DNA of 64,000 nucleotides, from the NCBI GenBank assembly GCA_004153385.1, contig SDAL01000001.1, positions 992,001-1,056,000 on the forward strand, given 5' to 3'. A program made the position numbers and the translations under genes. Each line of letters begins with the position of its first letter. The first letter of the stretch is position 1. The DNA is from Paracoccaceae bacterium. Its GTDB lineage: Bacteria > Pseudomonadota > Alphaproteobacteria > Rhodobacterales > Rhodobacteraceae. A model generated the notes under the pieces. The model made no database searches, was not told the origin of the DNA, and saw only the letters and a program-made list of their open reading frames with translations. Below, piece after piece: positions 43,545 through 51,066 of this stretch.

Positions 43545-44141
43545 ATGACCCAGCTTAGCGTTCTGACAGGTGATTTTATCGGCTCCACCGGACTGGCGCC
43601 CGATATGCTATCGCGTGGTTATGATGCGCTACAACTTGCTGTGCAGGACATCACGCCGCACGGCGTGTTGACCCGTGTACGCGGGGATGGGTGGCAGATC
43701 GCACATACACAGCCGCGCCTTGGCTTGCGTCTGGCACTGCGCATCCGCGCCGGTTTGCGCGCGATTGATCCCGATCTGGACACGCGGATCGCGCTTGCTA
43801 CAGGCGCGGGCGACATCCCCGATAACCACGATCTGAACACGGCAAGCGGTGCAGCTTTCATAGCCTCCGGTCGGGCGCTGGACGCCATGACCGACGCGGC
43901 CATCTACCACAGCAATGGTGGAGCGGTGGCCGCCCTAACCCGATTGGCAGACCATTTGAGCCGTGGCTGGACCCAAGCACAATCTGCGGCCATCGCCCCG
44001 ATGCTGTGCCCCGATCCGCCCACCCATACGCAGATCGCCCACAGTTTGGGCAAATCACGGCAAGCGGTCGATCAGGCCCTGCGCGGCGGCGGATTTGACG
44101 CGCTTGGCGAGGCGTTGGCGTTTTTGGAGGCGTCCCCCTGA
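43545..44141 (+). CDS. SatD-like protein with C-terminal helix-turn-helix
   Basis: The 198-residue protein begins 'MTQLSVLTGDFIGSTGL' and continues 'GVLTRVRGDGWQIAHTQPRLGLRLALRIRAGLRA', resembling the SatD family. SatD members have a nucleotide-cyclase-like N-terminal fold without known catalysis. The end ('HTQIAHSLGKSRQAVDQALRGGGFDALGEAL', about 163-193) is a helix-turn-helix. It is followed 78 bases later by a DUF3307 membrane protein, a pairing that recurs in bacteria. The start codon has no ribosome site and lies at the predicted transcription start. The protein may control its own promoter. Function unknown. Confidence 0.7.
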   Translation: MTQLSVLTGDFIGSTGLAPDMLSRGYDALQLAVQDITPHGVLTRVRGDGWQIAHTQPRLGLRLALRIRAGLRAIDPDLDTRIALATGAGDIPDNHDLNTASGAAFIASGRALDAMTDAAIYHSNGGAVAALTRLADHLSRGWTQAQSAAIAPMLCPDPPTHTQIAHSLGKSRQAVDQALRGGGFDALGEALAFLEASP

Positions 44142-44219
44142 GACCTGCACGGGCTTGTGGCCGCGTCCGACACCGGCCACACTGGGTGCATCCCTCCACG
44201 CCCCCCAAAGGAGCCGTTC

Positions 44220-44981
44220 ATGGCCGAAAGCTTTGCAGCCTTACTTCTGGCCCATCTCCTGGGCGATTTCGTGGCCCAAAGCGACCGGATGGCCACCGCC
44301 AAGGCGCAAAGATCACCAAGTTGGCTATTGGCGCATGTGATGATCCACGCAGCCCTGATCGGGTGCGTGCTTGCGGCATGGAATGCAGCCTTCATCATGG
44401 CGTTGGGCTGTGTGGTGCTTAGCCATCTGTTGATCGACTTTGGCAAAAGTTTCACCACCACCGGCGCACTCAGGCCATTCGTGATCGATCAGGCGGCCCA
44501 TATTCTTGTGGTGGCCAGTGTGGCCGCCGTCTGTCCTGCGCTTTGGCACACCAGCCTATGGGCAAATCTTCAATTGCCTTCGGGCGTGGGGTTGGGCGCC
44601 CTGCCTGCGGTGTTCGCGCTGGTCGCGGGCGCGGTTGCCTGCACACGCATGGGCGGGCTGGCTGTGGGGGCGATCATGCGCCCGCTTGCCGCCCGTGCGC
44701 CCAAAGGCGGCCTGCCACAAGGCGGGGCCATGATCGGTACGCTGGAACGGGCCCTGATTTATGTGTTGATCTTGTGCGCACAGCCACAGGGTATCGGATT
44801 TTTGATTGCTGCCAAGTCGATCTTGCGCTTTGATCCGGCAGCAAAAGGGCATACAGCCGCCAATGAATATGTCATCATCGGCACGTTGGCCTCTTTTTGC
44901 TGGGCCATTACAACCGCCTATCTGACGCGCGCATTTTTGGGATACCTGCCGGATCTTGGAATTCCGCCGCTTCATGATTAG
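44220..44981 (+). CDS. DUF3307 membrane protein
   Basis: The 253-residue protein has about six or seven hydrophobic segments and the DUF3307 signature at its N-terminus: 'LLLAHLLGDFVAQSDRMATAKAQRSPSWLLAHVMIHAALI', followed by 'LSHLLIDFGKS'. A second part with 'MIGTLERALIYVLILCAQPQGIGFLIAAKSILRF' and a final membrane helix 'GTLASFCWAITTAYLTR' is common in longer members. An AAGGAG site precedes the ATG at 44220. Function is unknown; its gene pairs with the SatD-like gene. Confidence 0.82.
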   Translation: MAESFAALLLAHLLGDFVAQSDRMATAKAQRSPSWLLAHVMIHAALIGCVLAAWNAAFIMALGCVVLSHLLIDFGKSFTTTGALRPFVIDQAAHILVVASVAAVCPALWHTSLWANLQLPSGVGLGALPAVFALVAGAVACTRMGGLAVGAIMRPLAARAPKGGLPQGGAMIGTLERALIYVLILCAQPQGIGFLIAAKSILRFDPAAKGHTAANEYVIIGTLASFCWAITTAYLTRAFLGYLPDLGIPPLHD

Positions 44982-45008
44982 ATAAGCCACTCAGCCAAGG
45001 AGAACTTC

Positions 45009-45407
45009 ATGTTTGGACTACCCGGACAGCCCCCCGTGACCATAACCCCGGCTGCGGTGGCGCAAATTGCAAAACTGATGGGACGCGAGAATGCCGCCGG
45101 TTTCCGGATCGGCGTCAAAAAAGGCGGCTGTGCCGGCATGGAATACACCATGGATATCGCACAAGAAGCCGGCCCGATGGATATCGTGGTCGAAGAAGGC
45201 GCGGCCCGCGTCCTGATCGCGCCCATGGCACAGATGTTCATGATCGGCACCGAAATCGACTATGAAACCGGTCTGCTGGAGTCAGGCTTCAAATTCCGTA
45301 ATCCGAATGTCACGGAAAGCTGCGGCTGTGGTGAATCCATCAAATTCAAAGACATGGACGAGCTGAGCCAAGCCTCCACAACCGGCGCGCCGGATCTGCG
45401 CAGTTGA
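45009..45407 (+). CDS. A-type Fe-S cluster carrier (HesB/IscA/SufA family)
   Basis: The 132-residue protein carries the three family cysteines, one in 'VKKGGCAGMEYTM' and two in 'ESCGCGESIKF', which bind and hand over Fe-S clusters. It begins 'PPVTITPAAVAQIAKLMG'. The C-terminal tail after the CGC motif is about 20 residues longer than in E. coli IscA. An AAGGAG ribosome site precedes the ATG. Which of SufA, IscA or ErpA it corresponds to is not clear. Confidence 0.92.
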   Translation: MFGLPGQPPVTITPAAVAQIAKLMGRENAAGFRIGVKKGGCAGMEYTMDIAQEAGPMDIVVEEGAARVLIAPMAQMFMIGTEIDYETGLLESGFKFRNPNVTESCGCGESIKFKDMDELSQASTTGAPDLRS

Positions 45408-45485
45408 TTGATGCCGTTTTTCGGCCTTGCAGCCACACACCAGTCACTTACCTTGCCACACAGATTTAGCGAGGAGGAGTGATTG

Positions 45486-46223
45486 GTGAGAAAGCTAGCA
45501 GCCGGAAACTGGAAAATGAACGGGCTTGGTGCGAACATCGCAGAGCTGGAGGCGCTGGTGGCCGCGCCAGCGCCCGAGTGTGACGTCCTGATTTGCCCGC
45601 CCGCCACATTGATGGGGGCTTGCGTAAAGGCCGCTCAAGGCAAGATCGCCATCGGCGGTCAGGATTGCCATAGCGCAACGTCGGGTGCCCATACAGGCGA
45701 CATTTCCGCCCAGATGATCCACGATGCGGGCGGGTCCTATGTGATCGTCGGCCACTCGGAACGTCGCACCGATCACAATGAAAGCGATGCGGATGTATCC
45801 GCCAAAGCCAAAGCCGCGATCGAGGCCGGTCTGACGGCAATCATCTGTCTGGGCGAGACAGAGGCCCAACGTGACGCGGGCGAGACACTGGACGTGATCG
45901 GCGCGCAGCTTGCCGGATCGCTGCCCGAAGGTGCAACTGCGGAAAATGCCGTGATCGCCTACGAGCCGATCTGGGCCATTGGCACCGGTCGCACCCCAAC
46001 GCTTGAGCAGATCACCGAAGTTCATGACAGCCTGCGCGCGGATCTATGCGCAAGACTGGGCAATCAGGGCCAGGACATGCGGCTGTTGTACGGTGGCTCT
46101 GTCAAGCCCGCCAACGCTGCGGAGATTTTTGCAATCGGTAACGTCAACGGCGCATTGGTCGGTGGAGCCAGCCTGAAAGCAAAGGATTTCGGGGATATCA
46201 TCACGGCGCTGAGCGAAAGCTGA
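45486..46223 (+). CDS. tpiA: Triose-phosphate isomerase
   Basis: The 245-residue glycolytic enzyme interconverts glyceraldehyde-3-phosphate and dihydroxyacetone phosphate. Catalytic residues are visible: Lys10 in 'AAGNWKMNG', His in 'VIVGHSERR' and Glu in '[11 protein letters not shown]'. The phosphate loops '[10 protein letters not shown]' and 'GALVGGASL' are present. A GTG at 45486 (giving MRKLAAGNW) preceded by GAGGAGG is preferred to the adjacent in-frame TTG at 45483. It is monocistronic with a strong terminator. Confidence 0.97.
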   Translation: MRKLAAGNWKMNGLGANIAELEALVAAPAPECDVLICPPATLMGACVKAAQGKIAIGGQDCHSATSGAHTGDISAQMIHDAGGSYVIVGHSERRTDHNESDADVSAKAKAAIEAGLTAIICLGETEAQRDAGETLDVIGAQLAGSLPEGATAENAVIAYEPIWAIGTGRTPTLEQITEVHDSLRADLCARLGNQGQDMRLLYGGSVKPANAAEIFAIGNVNGALVGGASLKAKDFGDIITALSES

Positions 46224-46281
46224 CGCCCGGCACCTGTCCGTCCGGTGCGGCGGGCCTCCAGCGCGTCGGGACATCGAATTT

Positions 46282-46316
46282 AAAAATGGCCGCCCGTTCA
46301 CGGGGCGGCCATTTTT
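46282..46316. terminator. Bidirectional terminator between tpiA and dctM
   Basis: AAAAATGGCCGCCC / GGGCGGCCATTTTT hairpin placed between the convergent genes. Confidence 0.9.
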
Positions 46317-46339
46317 CATCCGACAGATGCCAGAGGCGC

Positions 46340-47728
46340 TTACTTCACGATTGTCTCGGGTCCCATCAGACTGGTGGGCAACCACGTGGACAGCGCCGGT
46401 ATATAGGTGATCATGATCAGGAACACGAACAACACCGCCAGGAAGGGCGCAGCCGCCTTGACCACATTCATGATCGACATCCCCGCCACACCGGAGGTGA
46501 CAAACAGGTTCAGACCAACCGGCGGCGTAATCATTCCGATTTCCATATTGACCACCATGATGATGCCCAGATGGATCGGGTCCACGCCCAGCTCTATCGC
46601 GATAGGGAACACAAGCGGCGCCACGATCACAATCAGGCCCGAGGGCTCCATGAATTGACCACCGATCAGCAGGATCACATTGACGAGGATGAGGAACACA
46701 ATCTTGCCGAAACCTGCCGAAAGCATGGCGTTGGCAATCATTTGCGGAATCTGCTCGTCGGTCAGAACATGTTTCAAGATCAGCGCATTGGCGATAATGA
46801 ACATCAGCATGACGGTCAGTTTGCCTGCCTCGAACAGGGTCTTGCGGGTGTCATGGTGCCACAGCGCGCTGAACAGGACATAGGGTTTACGCCAGACCGC
46901 GGTCTTGGTCTCGCCCTCGTTCAGCGGGCCCATGTCACGGTAGATGAAATTGGCCACGATCCATGCGTAAACGGCGGCCACGGCGGCGGCTTCTGTCGGG
47001 GTGAAGATGGCGCCCGTCAGGCCCGGCACACCATAGATGCCTACCATGATAATCACGATCAGCATCAGCCCCCAGAACGCATCCCGAAACGAGGCCCAGA
47101 TCTCGCCCCAGCCCGCGAACTCGCCCTTGGGCATTTTGCGGATGCGGGCAAAGACATAAATCGCGATCATCAGCATGAAGCCGGCCAGCAGCCCCGGAAT
47201 TACACCGGCCAGAAACATCCGCCCCACCGAGACCTCGACCGAGGACGCATAGACCACCATTACGATGGATGGCGGAATAAGGATGCCCAACGTGCCCGCA
47301 TTACAGATGACCCCCGCGGCGAAGTCCTTGGTATAGCCCATCTTCTGCATTGCGGCGATGACGATCGTGCCGATGGCCACGACGGTCGCAGGCGAGGACC
47401 CCGAAAGAGCTGCAAAGATCATGCAGGCAAACACACCCGCAATCGCCAGACCGCCGTGAAAATGGCCCACACAGGCAATCGCGAACCGAACGATCCGCGT
47501 GGCCACGCCCCCTGTCGACATGAAAGACGACGCAAGGATGAAAAACGGGATCGCCAGAAGCGTATAATGGCCCGCCATCGCCTGATAAAGCGACTGCGCC
47601 ACAGATGCCAGCGAGGTCTGTGAAAAGACCAGAAGGAACACGATGGAACTGAACCCCAGCGAGACCGCGATCGGCACACCGATCAGCAGAAGCGACACGA
47701 TCATGACGAAAAGAATGACGACGTCCAT
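46340..47728 (-). CDS. dctM: C4-dicarboxylate TRAP transporter large permease
   Basis: The 462-residue membrane protein has 12 or more hydrophobic segments and DctM signatures: 'IPFFILASSFMSTGGVATRIVRFA', 'ALSGSSPATVVAIGTIVIAAMQKMGY', 'GTLGILIPPSIVMVVYAS' and 'EIGMITPPVGLNLFVTSGVAGMS'. It imports succinate, malate and fumarate with Na+ when the neighbours are dctBDPQ. Its length (slightly over the usual 430) comes from a cytoplasmic insert around 'GETKTAVWRKPYVLFSALWHH'. It lies six bases after dctQ. Confidence 0.94.
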   Translation of the reverse strand: MDVVILFVMIVSLLLIGVPIAVSLGFSSIVFLLVFSQTSLASVAQSLYQAMAGHYTLLAIPFFILASSFMSTGGVATRIVRFAIACVGHFHGGLAIAGVFACMIFAALSGSSPATVVAIGTIVIAAMQKMGYTKDFAAGVICNAGTLGILIPPSIVMVVYASSVEVSVGRMFLAGVIPGLLAGFMLMIAIYVFARIRKMPKGEFAGWGEIWASFRDAFWGLMLIVIIMVGIYGVPGLTGAIFTPTEAAAVAAVYAWIVANFIYRDMGPLNEGETKTAVWRKPYVLFSALWHHDTRKTLFEAGKLTVMLMFIIANALILKHVLTDEQIPQMIANAMLSAGFGKIVFLILVNVILLIGGQFMEPSGLIVIVAPLVFPIAIELGVDPIHLGIIMVVNMEIGMITPPVGLNLFVTSGVAGMSIMNVVKAAAPFLAVLFVFLIMITYIPALSTWLPTSLMGPETIVK

Positions 47729-47734
47729 AGTGGT

Positions 47735-48418
47735 TTAGTCCTTGTCTACGGCGTGTTTCACACGCGCGATATCTTCTTCGGCCTCGTGGCTGACAATCAG
47801 GCTGTCCTGCTGCCCGCGCAGCACCCGGACACCGGCCTGCGCCACCCGCAACACGATCAGCGCCACACCGAATGGCAGGATGAAATATGGCAGAACGCGG
47901 GGCAGCTTGTCATAGGCCTCGCCCATGTTGATCAGCCCCTCCAGCCAGCGGAATATTCCAAGCATCGGCACCTGATCGGTTTCGTACCATGCCTGATCAC
48001 GCGTCTTTTCAAATCCGGTCGGAAACCACTGGCCCGATGTCCGCTCCAGCCCCGCATAAGGCGCCCAGTAATCCCATGCGCCCTTCATCAGCAACAGCGC
48101 ATAGGCCAGACAGACCAGTGCAGACAGCACCCCGAGCAGGCGGCGCCCCGGTGCGGGCAGCAGGTTCAGAATTGCATCGACCCCAAGATGGGCGGTCTTC
48201 TTGAAGCCGTAGGAAATGCCCAAAATCACAAGCCACGCAAACAAGATCAGCGTGACTTCCAATCCCCAGATGATCGAGGCATTGAAACAATACCGCAATA
48301 CCACATTCACGAAGGTCACAATCGTCATCACGCCGAGGATGAATGACGTTGTATTCTCTTCGATCGCATCGGTGATACGCCCTAATCGCCCCTCGGACGC
48401 TGCGTTGTGATCAGACAT
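47735..48418 (-). CDS. dctQ: C4-dicarboxylate TRAP transporter small permease
   Basis: The 227-residue protein has four membrane helices with the DctQ block 'NVVLRYCFNASIIWGLEVTLILFAWLVILGISYGFKKTAHLGVDAI'. A loop of about 50 residues between helices 3 and 4 ('APYAGLERTSGQWFPTGFEKTRDQAWYETDQ') is typical of true DctQ proteins. The start at 48418 has AAAGGGG upstream. Confidence 0.93.
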   Translation of the reverse strand: MSDHNAASEGRLGRITDAIEENTTSFILGVMTIVTFVNVVLRYCFNASIIWGLEVTLILFAWLVILGISYGFKKTAHLGVDAILNLLPAPGRRLLGVLSALVCLAYALLLMKGAWDYWAPYAGLERTSGQWFPTGFEKTRDQAWYETDQVPMLGIFRWLEGLINMGEAYDKLPRVLPYFILPFGVALIVLRVAQAGVRVLRGQQDSLIVSHEAEEDIARVKHAVDKD

Positions 48419-48476
48419 ATTCTGCCCCTTTGTTAAGATCTGGCGAAATGGCGCATCAAAAAAAACACTCGTTACC

Positions 48477-48508
48477 AAACGACCCCGCAAGATATGGCGG
48501 GGTCGTTT
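48477..48508 (-). terminator. Intercistronic hairpin between dctP and dctQ
   Basis: AAACGACCCCGC / GCGGGGTCGTTT perfect stem 68 bases after dctP; an 8-T run lies further on along the minus strand. It likely lowers dctQM expression relative to dctP. Confidence 0.65.
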
Positions 48509-48575
48509 TCACTATGCCAAGCCGCGCGATGCGAAGGGCCGCACTGGCCTGTGCCGCACGGATGCCCGCGGGCGA

Positions 48576-49589
48576 TCAGTTTTTTTCGTTGATCTCTTGG
48601 GCAAGTGCGATGTTATCGGCGCCCACATCCCCCTCGAACTGGGCCCAGACGGGTTTCATCGCATCAACCCATGCCGCGCGCTGGGTATCGTCCAGTTCGC
48701 GCACAACAGAGCCCGCATCGATCACCGCCTGACGATTGTCCGCATCCACCTGTGCGATGGCCGCGTTGCGCTCGGTCGAGACCTCTTGCATGATACGCGC
48801 CAGATCGGATTGCAGATCGCCGTCGAGGCTGTCCCACCAGTCGGTCGACACAACCACCATGTAATCAAGAAGCCCGTGGTTGGTCTCGGTAATCCCGTCC
48901 TGCACCTCGAAGAACTTCTGGCCATAGATGTTGGACCAGGTGTTTTCCTGACCGTCCACAACACCGGTTTGTAGCGCGCCGTAAACCTCGCTGAAGGCCA
49001 TCGGCTGCGGGCTTGCGTCAAGCGCCTCCATCTGGGCCACCAGCACATCGGACGGCTGTACGCGGAATTTCAGACCTGCAGCATCCTCTGGCAGCAAAAG
49101 CGGCTTGTTCGCGGAGAACTGCTTGAGCCCGTTGTGCCAGAACGCCAGCCCCACAAGGCCACGGCGCTCCATCGACGCCAGCATATCCTGCCCTGCCTCG
49201 GATTGCTGGAACTCTTCCACCGCATCCATATTCTTGAACATGAACGGCAGATCGAAGATCCGGAAGACTTTGGTAAAGGTTTCGAATTTCGACAAGGACG
49301 GGGCGGCCATCTGCACATCGCCCTGCAGCATCGCCTCCAGCACCTGATCATCGTTATAAAGTGTCGAGTTGGGATATACCTCGACGCAGGCACGGCCATC
49401 CATCTCGTCGTTCACGCGCTGTGCAAACAGAGCAGCCGCCAACCCTTTGGGATGTTTATCGGCATTGGTTACATGGCTGAATTTGATAACCATTTCGCCA
49501 TCATCGCAGGCCGCTGCGGCCAAGGTGCTCGTGGCCACGAGTGCAGTGCCTGCCAGAGCAAGCGCGGTTACGGTTTTTTGGAATGTCAT
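48576..49589 (-). CDS. dctP: C4-dicarboxylate-binding protein of the TRAP transporter
   Basis: The 337-residue periplasmic protein has a signal peptide ('MTFQKTVTALALAGTALVATSTLAAAA'), then 'MVIKFSHVTNADKHPKGLAAALFAQRVNDEMDGRACVEVYPNSTLYND'. The ligand region 'AAGLKFRVQPSDVLVAQMEALDASPQPMAFSEVYGALQTGVVDGQENTWSNI' follows. These features are those of DctP proteins for succinate, fumarate and malate. A GGGGAGGA site precedes the ATG. The gene lies downstream of dctBD on the same strand and has its own promoter region. Confidence 0.94.
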   Translation of the reverse strand: MTFQKTVTALALAGTALVATSTLAAAACDDGEMVIKFSHVTNADKHPKGLAAALFAQRVNDEMDGRACVEVYPNSTLYNDDQVLEAMLQGDVQMAAPSLSKFETFTKVFRIFDLPFMFKNMDAVEEFQQSEAGQDMLASMERRGLVGLAFWHNGLKQFSANKPLLLPEDAAGLKFRVQPSDVLVAQMEALDASPQPMAFSEVYGALQTGVVDGQENTWSNIYGQKFFEVQDGITETNHGLLDYMVVVSTDWWDSLDGDLQSDLARIMQEVSTERNAAIAQVDADNRQAVIDAGSVVRELDDTQRAAWVDAMKPVWAQFEGDVGADNIALAQEINEKN

Positions 49590-49646
49590 GTAGGATCCTC
49601 CCCAGATCGCTGTCTTGCGCGATGCGCAATCCTCTCTCATGGGGAC

Positions 49647-49662
49647 AGCATGCCAAACGCCA
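49647..49662 (-). promoter_or_regulatory. Sigma-54-like promoter candidate of dctP
   Basis: On the minus strand TGGCGTTTGGCATGCT keeps the GG-N10-GC spacing of -24/-12 promoters, 58 bases before dctP. The match to the -12 TTGC is incomplete, and the adjacent DctD lacks the sigma-54 contact loop, so the call is weak. Confidence 0.3.
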
Positions 49663-49815
49663 TGCAGTTCTATCAATGCAGATATGCGTTAATAGTTAAG
49701 TGCATATATTTCAGATAGTTGACAGACCAAGGATCACAGGATCGTTATGGAGTGTGTGATTTTCCGCAGCCGAATTTCGATGATTGCGCGGAAAACCGCA
49801 CAGTTTATCCCGCGA

Positions 49816-51051
49816 TCAGGTCCGGTAGTCCTCAGCGCGGATCGAATGGCGCGCCAGCTTGTCATAAAATGTCTTTCGCGGCAGTTTCAACTCCTGCGCG
49901 GCTGCGCTTGCATGCCCGCTGTGGCGTTCGAGCGCCGCCACCAAAAGCCCGCGTTCCACCTGTGCCATCTGCTCGGCCAGACCGGTGGCGGCCGTGGTCG
50001 GTTCGGGGTCGTTCATCCCCATCACAAAGCGCATCGCCTCCGACATCAGCGCACGCGAATTGCCGGGCCATTCGCGCGCCATCAACCGCTGGATGTAGCT
50101 TTGGGGAATATCGGGCATCGGAAGGGAGGAATTCTCGCACGCCAGCTTTACATAGTTGCGAAACAGGGCTGGAATATCTTCGGGCCGTTCATGCAAAGAG
50201 GGCACCCGCACCTGCATCACATCCAGCTTCCAGTATAAATCGGGATGAAAGCGCCCAGCGTCTCGTTCTGCCGCCAGATCCCGATAGCTCCCGGCAATCA
50301 GGCGCGTGGCAGGCTGGGTTTCAAGATGCTCCAGCAGGGCAAATTGCGAGGCCTGTGGCAAATCAGCGATTTCATCAAGATAGAGCGTGCCACCTTCGGC
50401 CGCTTTGAACCCTTGGGCCAGCATCTGTGGCGTCAATCCGGCGGCGGCGAGCTTTTCAAAGGGGCGTTGGGCGGCGGCGGACACCAGATGGATCACCTCG
50501 GCCACTTTCGCGGCCCCCGATCCCGGCGCGCCAGATACCAACACCTCGGCACCCGATCTGGCCGCACGCCGGCACGCCTCGCGCAAACGTTCGCCTGTCT
50601 CGGACGCGCCGATCAATATGCGCGCGGCGGCATCTCCGCGGCGCACCTCGCGTTTCAAAGCGCGGTTTTCCAGCACCAAAGCGCGTGTTTTTAGCGCCTT
50701 GTCCACCACGGCCAGAAATTCCTTCGGCGGGCAGGGTTTTTCCAGAAAGGCAAAGGCGCCGGCGGCCATGCCACGCACCGCGGATGGCACATCGCCCTCG
50801 CCCGTCAGCAAAATCACCGGCAGATCGGGGTCCTGCTTTCGGGCGTAATCCAGAAGGTGGAATCCGTCGCGACCGGGCATCCGCAAATCACTGACCACAA
50901 TGCCTGCAAAGTCGGGCCGCAGGTGGTCTTTGGCCTCGATGAAGCTGCCCGCAGTCAGCGGGTCCAGATCGCCCAGTTCAACCGTTTGGGCCAGAGCTTC
51001 GCGAACGGCACGGTCATCATCAACCAGCAAGACTTTGATCACGGCACTCAT
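49816..51051 (-). CDS. dctD: DctD-type response regulator with degenerate AAA+ domain
   Basis: The 411-residue protein has an intact receiver (acidic pocket at 11-13, phospho-acceptor Asp55, Lys105), a central AAA+ domain and a Fis-type helix-turn-helix ('GHASAAAQELKLPRKTFYDKLARH'). The AAA+ part has lost its working parts. The Walker A lysine is replaced (GAPGSGAA, 174-181), the GAFTGA sigma-54 contact loop is missing, with about 20 residues lost before 'AAEGGTLYLDEI', and the arginine-finger motif FREDLYYRL reads FHPDLYWKL (268-276). Only Walker B is normal. It probably acts as a phosphorylation-controlled DNA-binding protein without ATP-driven sigma-54 activation. It lies 15 bases after dctB. 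Confidence 0.88.
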   Translation of the reverse strand: MSAVIKVLLVDDDRAVREALAQTVELGDLDPLTAGSFIEAKDHLRPDFAGIVVSDLRMPGRDGFHLLDYARKQDPDLPVILLTGEGDVPSAVRGMAAGAFAFLEKPCPPKEFLAVVDKALKTRALVLENRALKREVRRGDAAARILIGASETGERLREACRRAARSGAEVLVSGAPGSGAAKVAEVIHLVSAAAQRPFEKLAAAGLTPQMLAQGFKAAEGGTLYLDEIADLPQASQFALLEHLETQPATRLIAGSYRDLAAERDAGRFHPDLYWKLDVMQVRVPSLHERPEDIPALFRNYVKLACENSSLPMPDIPQSYIQRLMAREWPGNSRALMSEAMRFVMGMNDPEPTTAATGLAEQMAQVERGLLVAALERHSGHASAAAQELKLPRKTFYDKLARHSIRAEDYRT

Positions 51052-51066
51052 CGGGGATCTCCTGCG

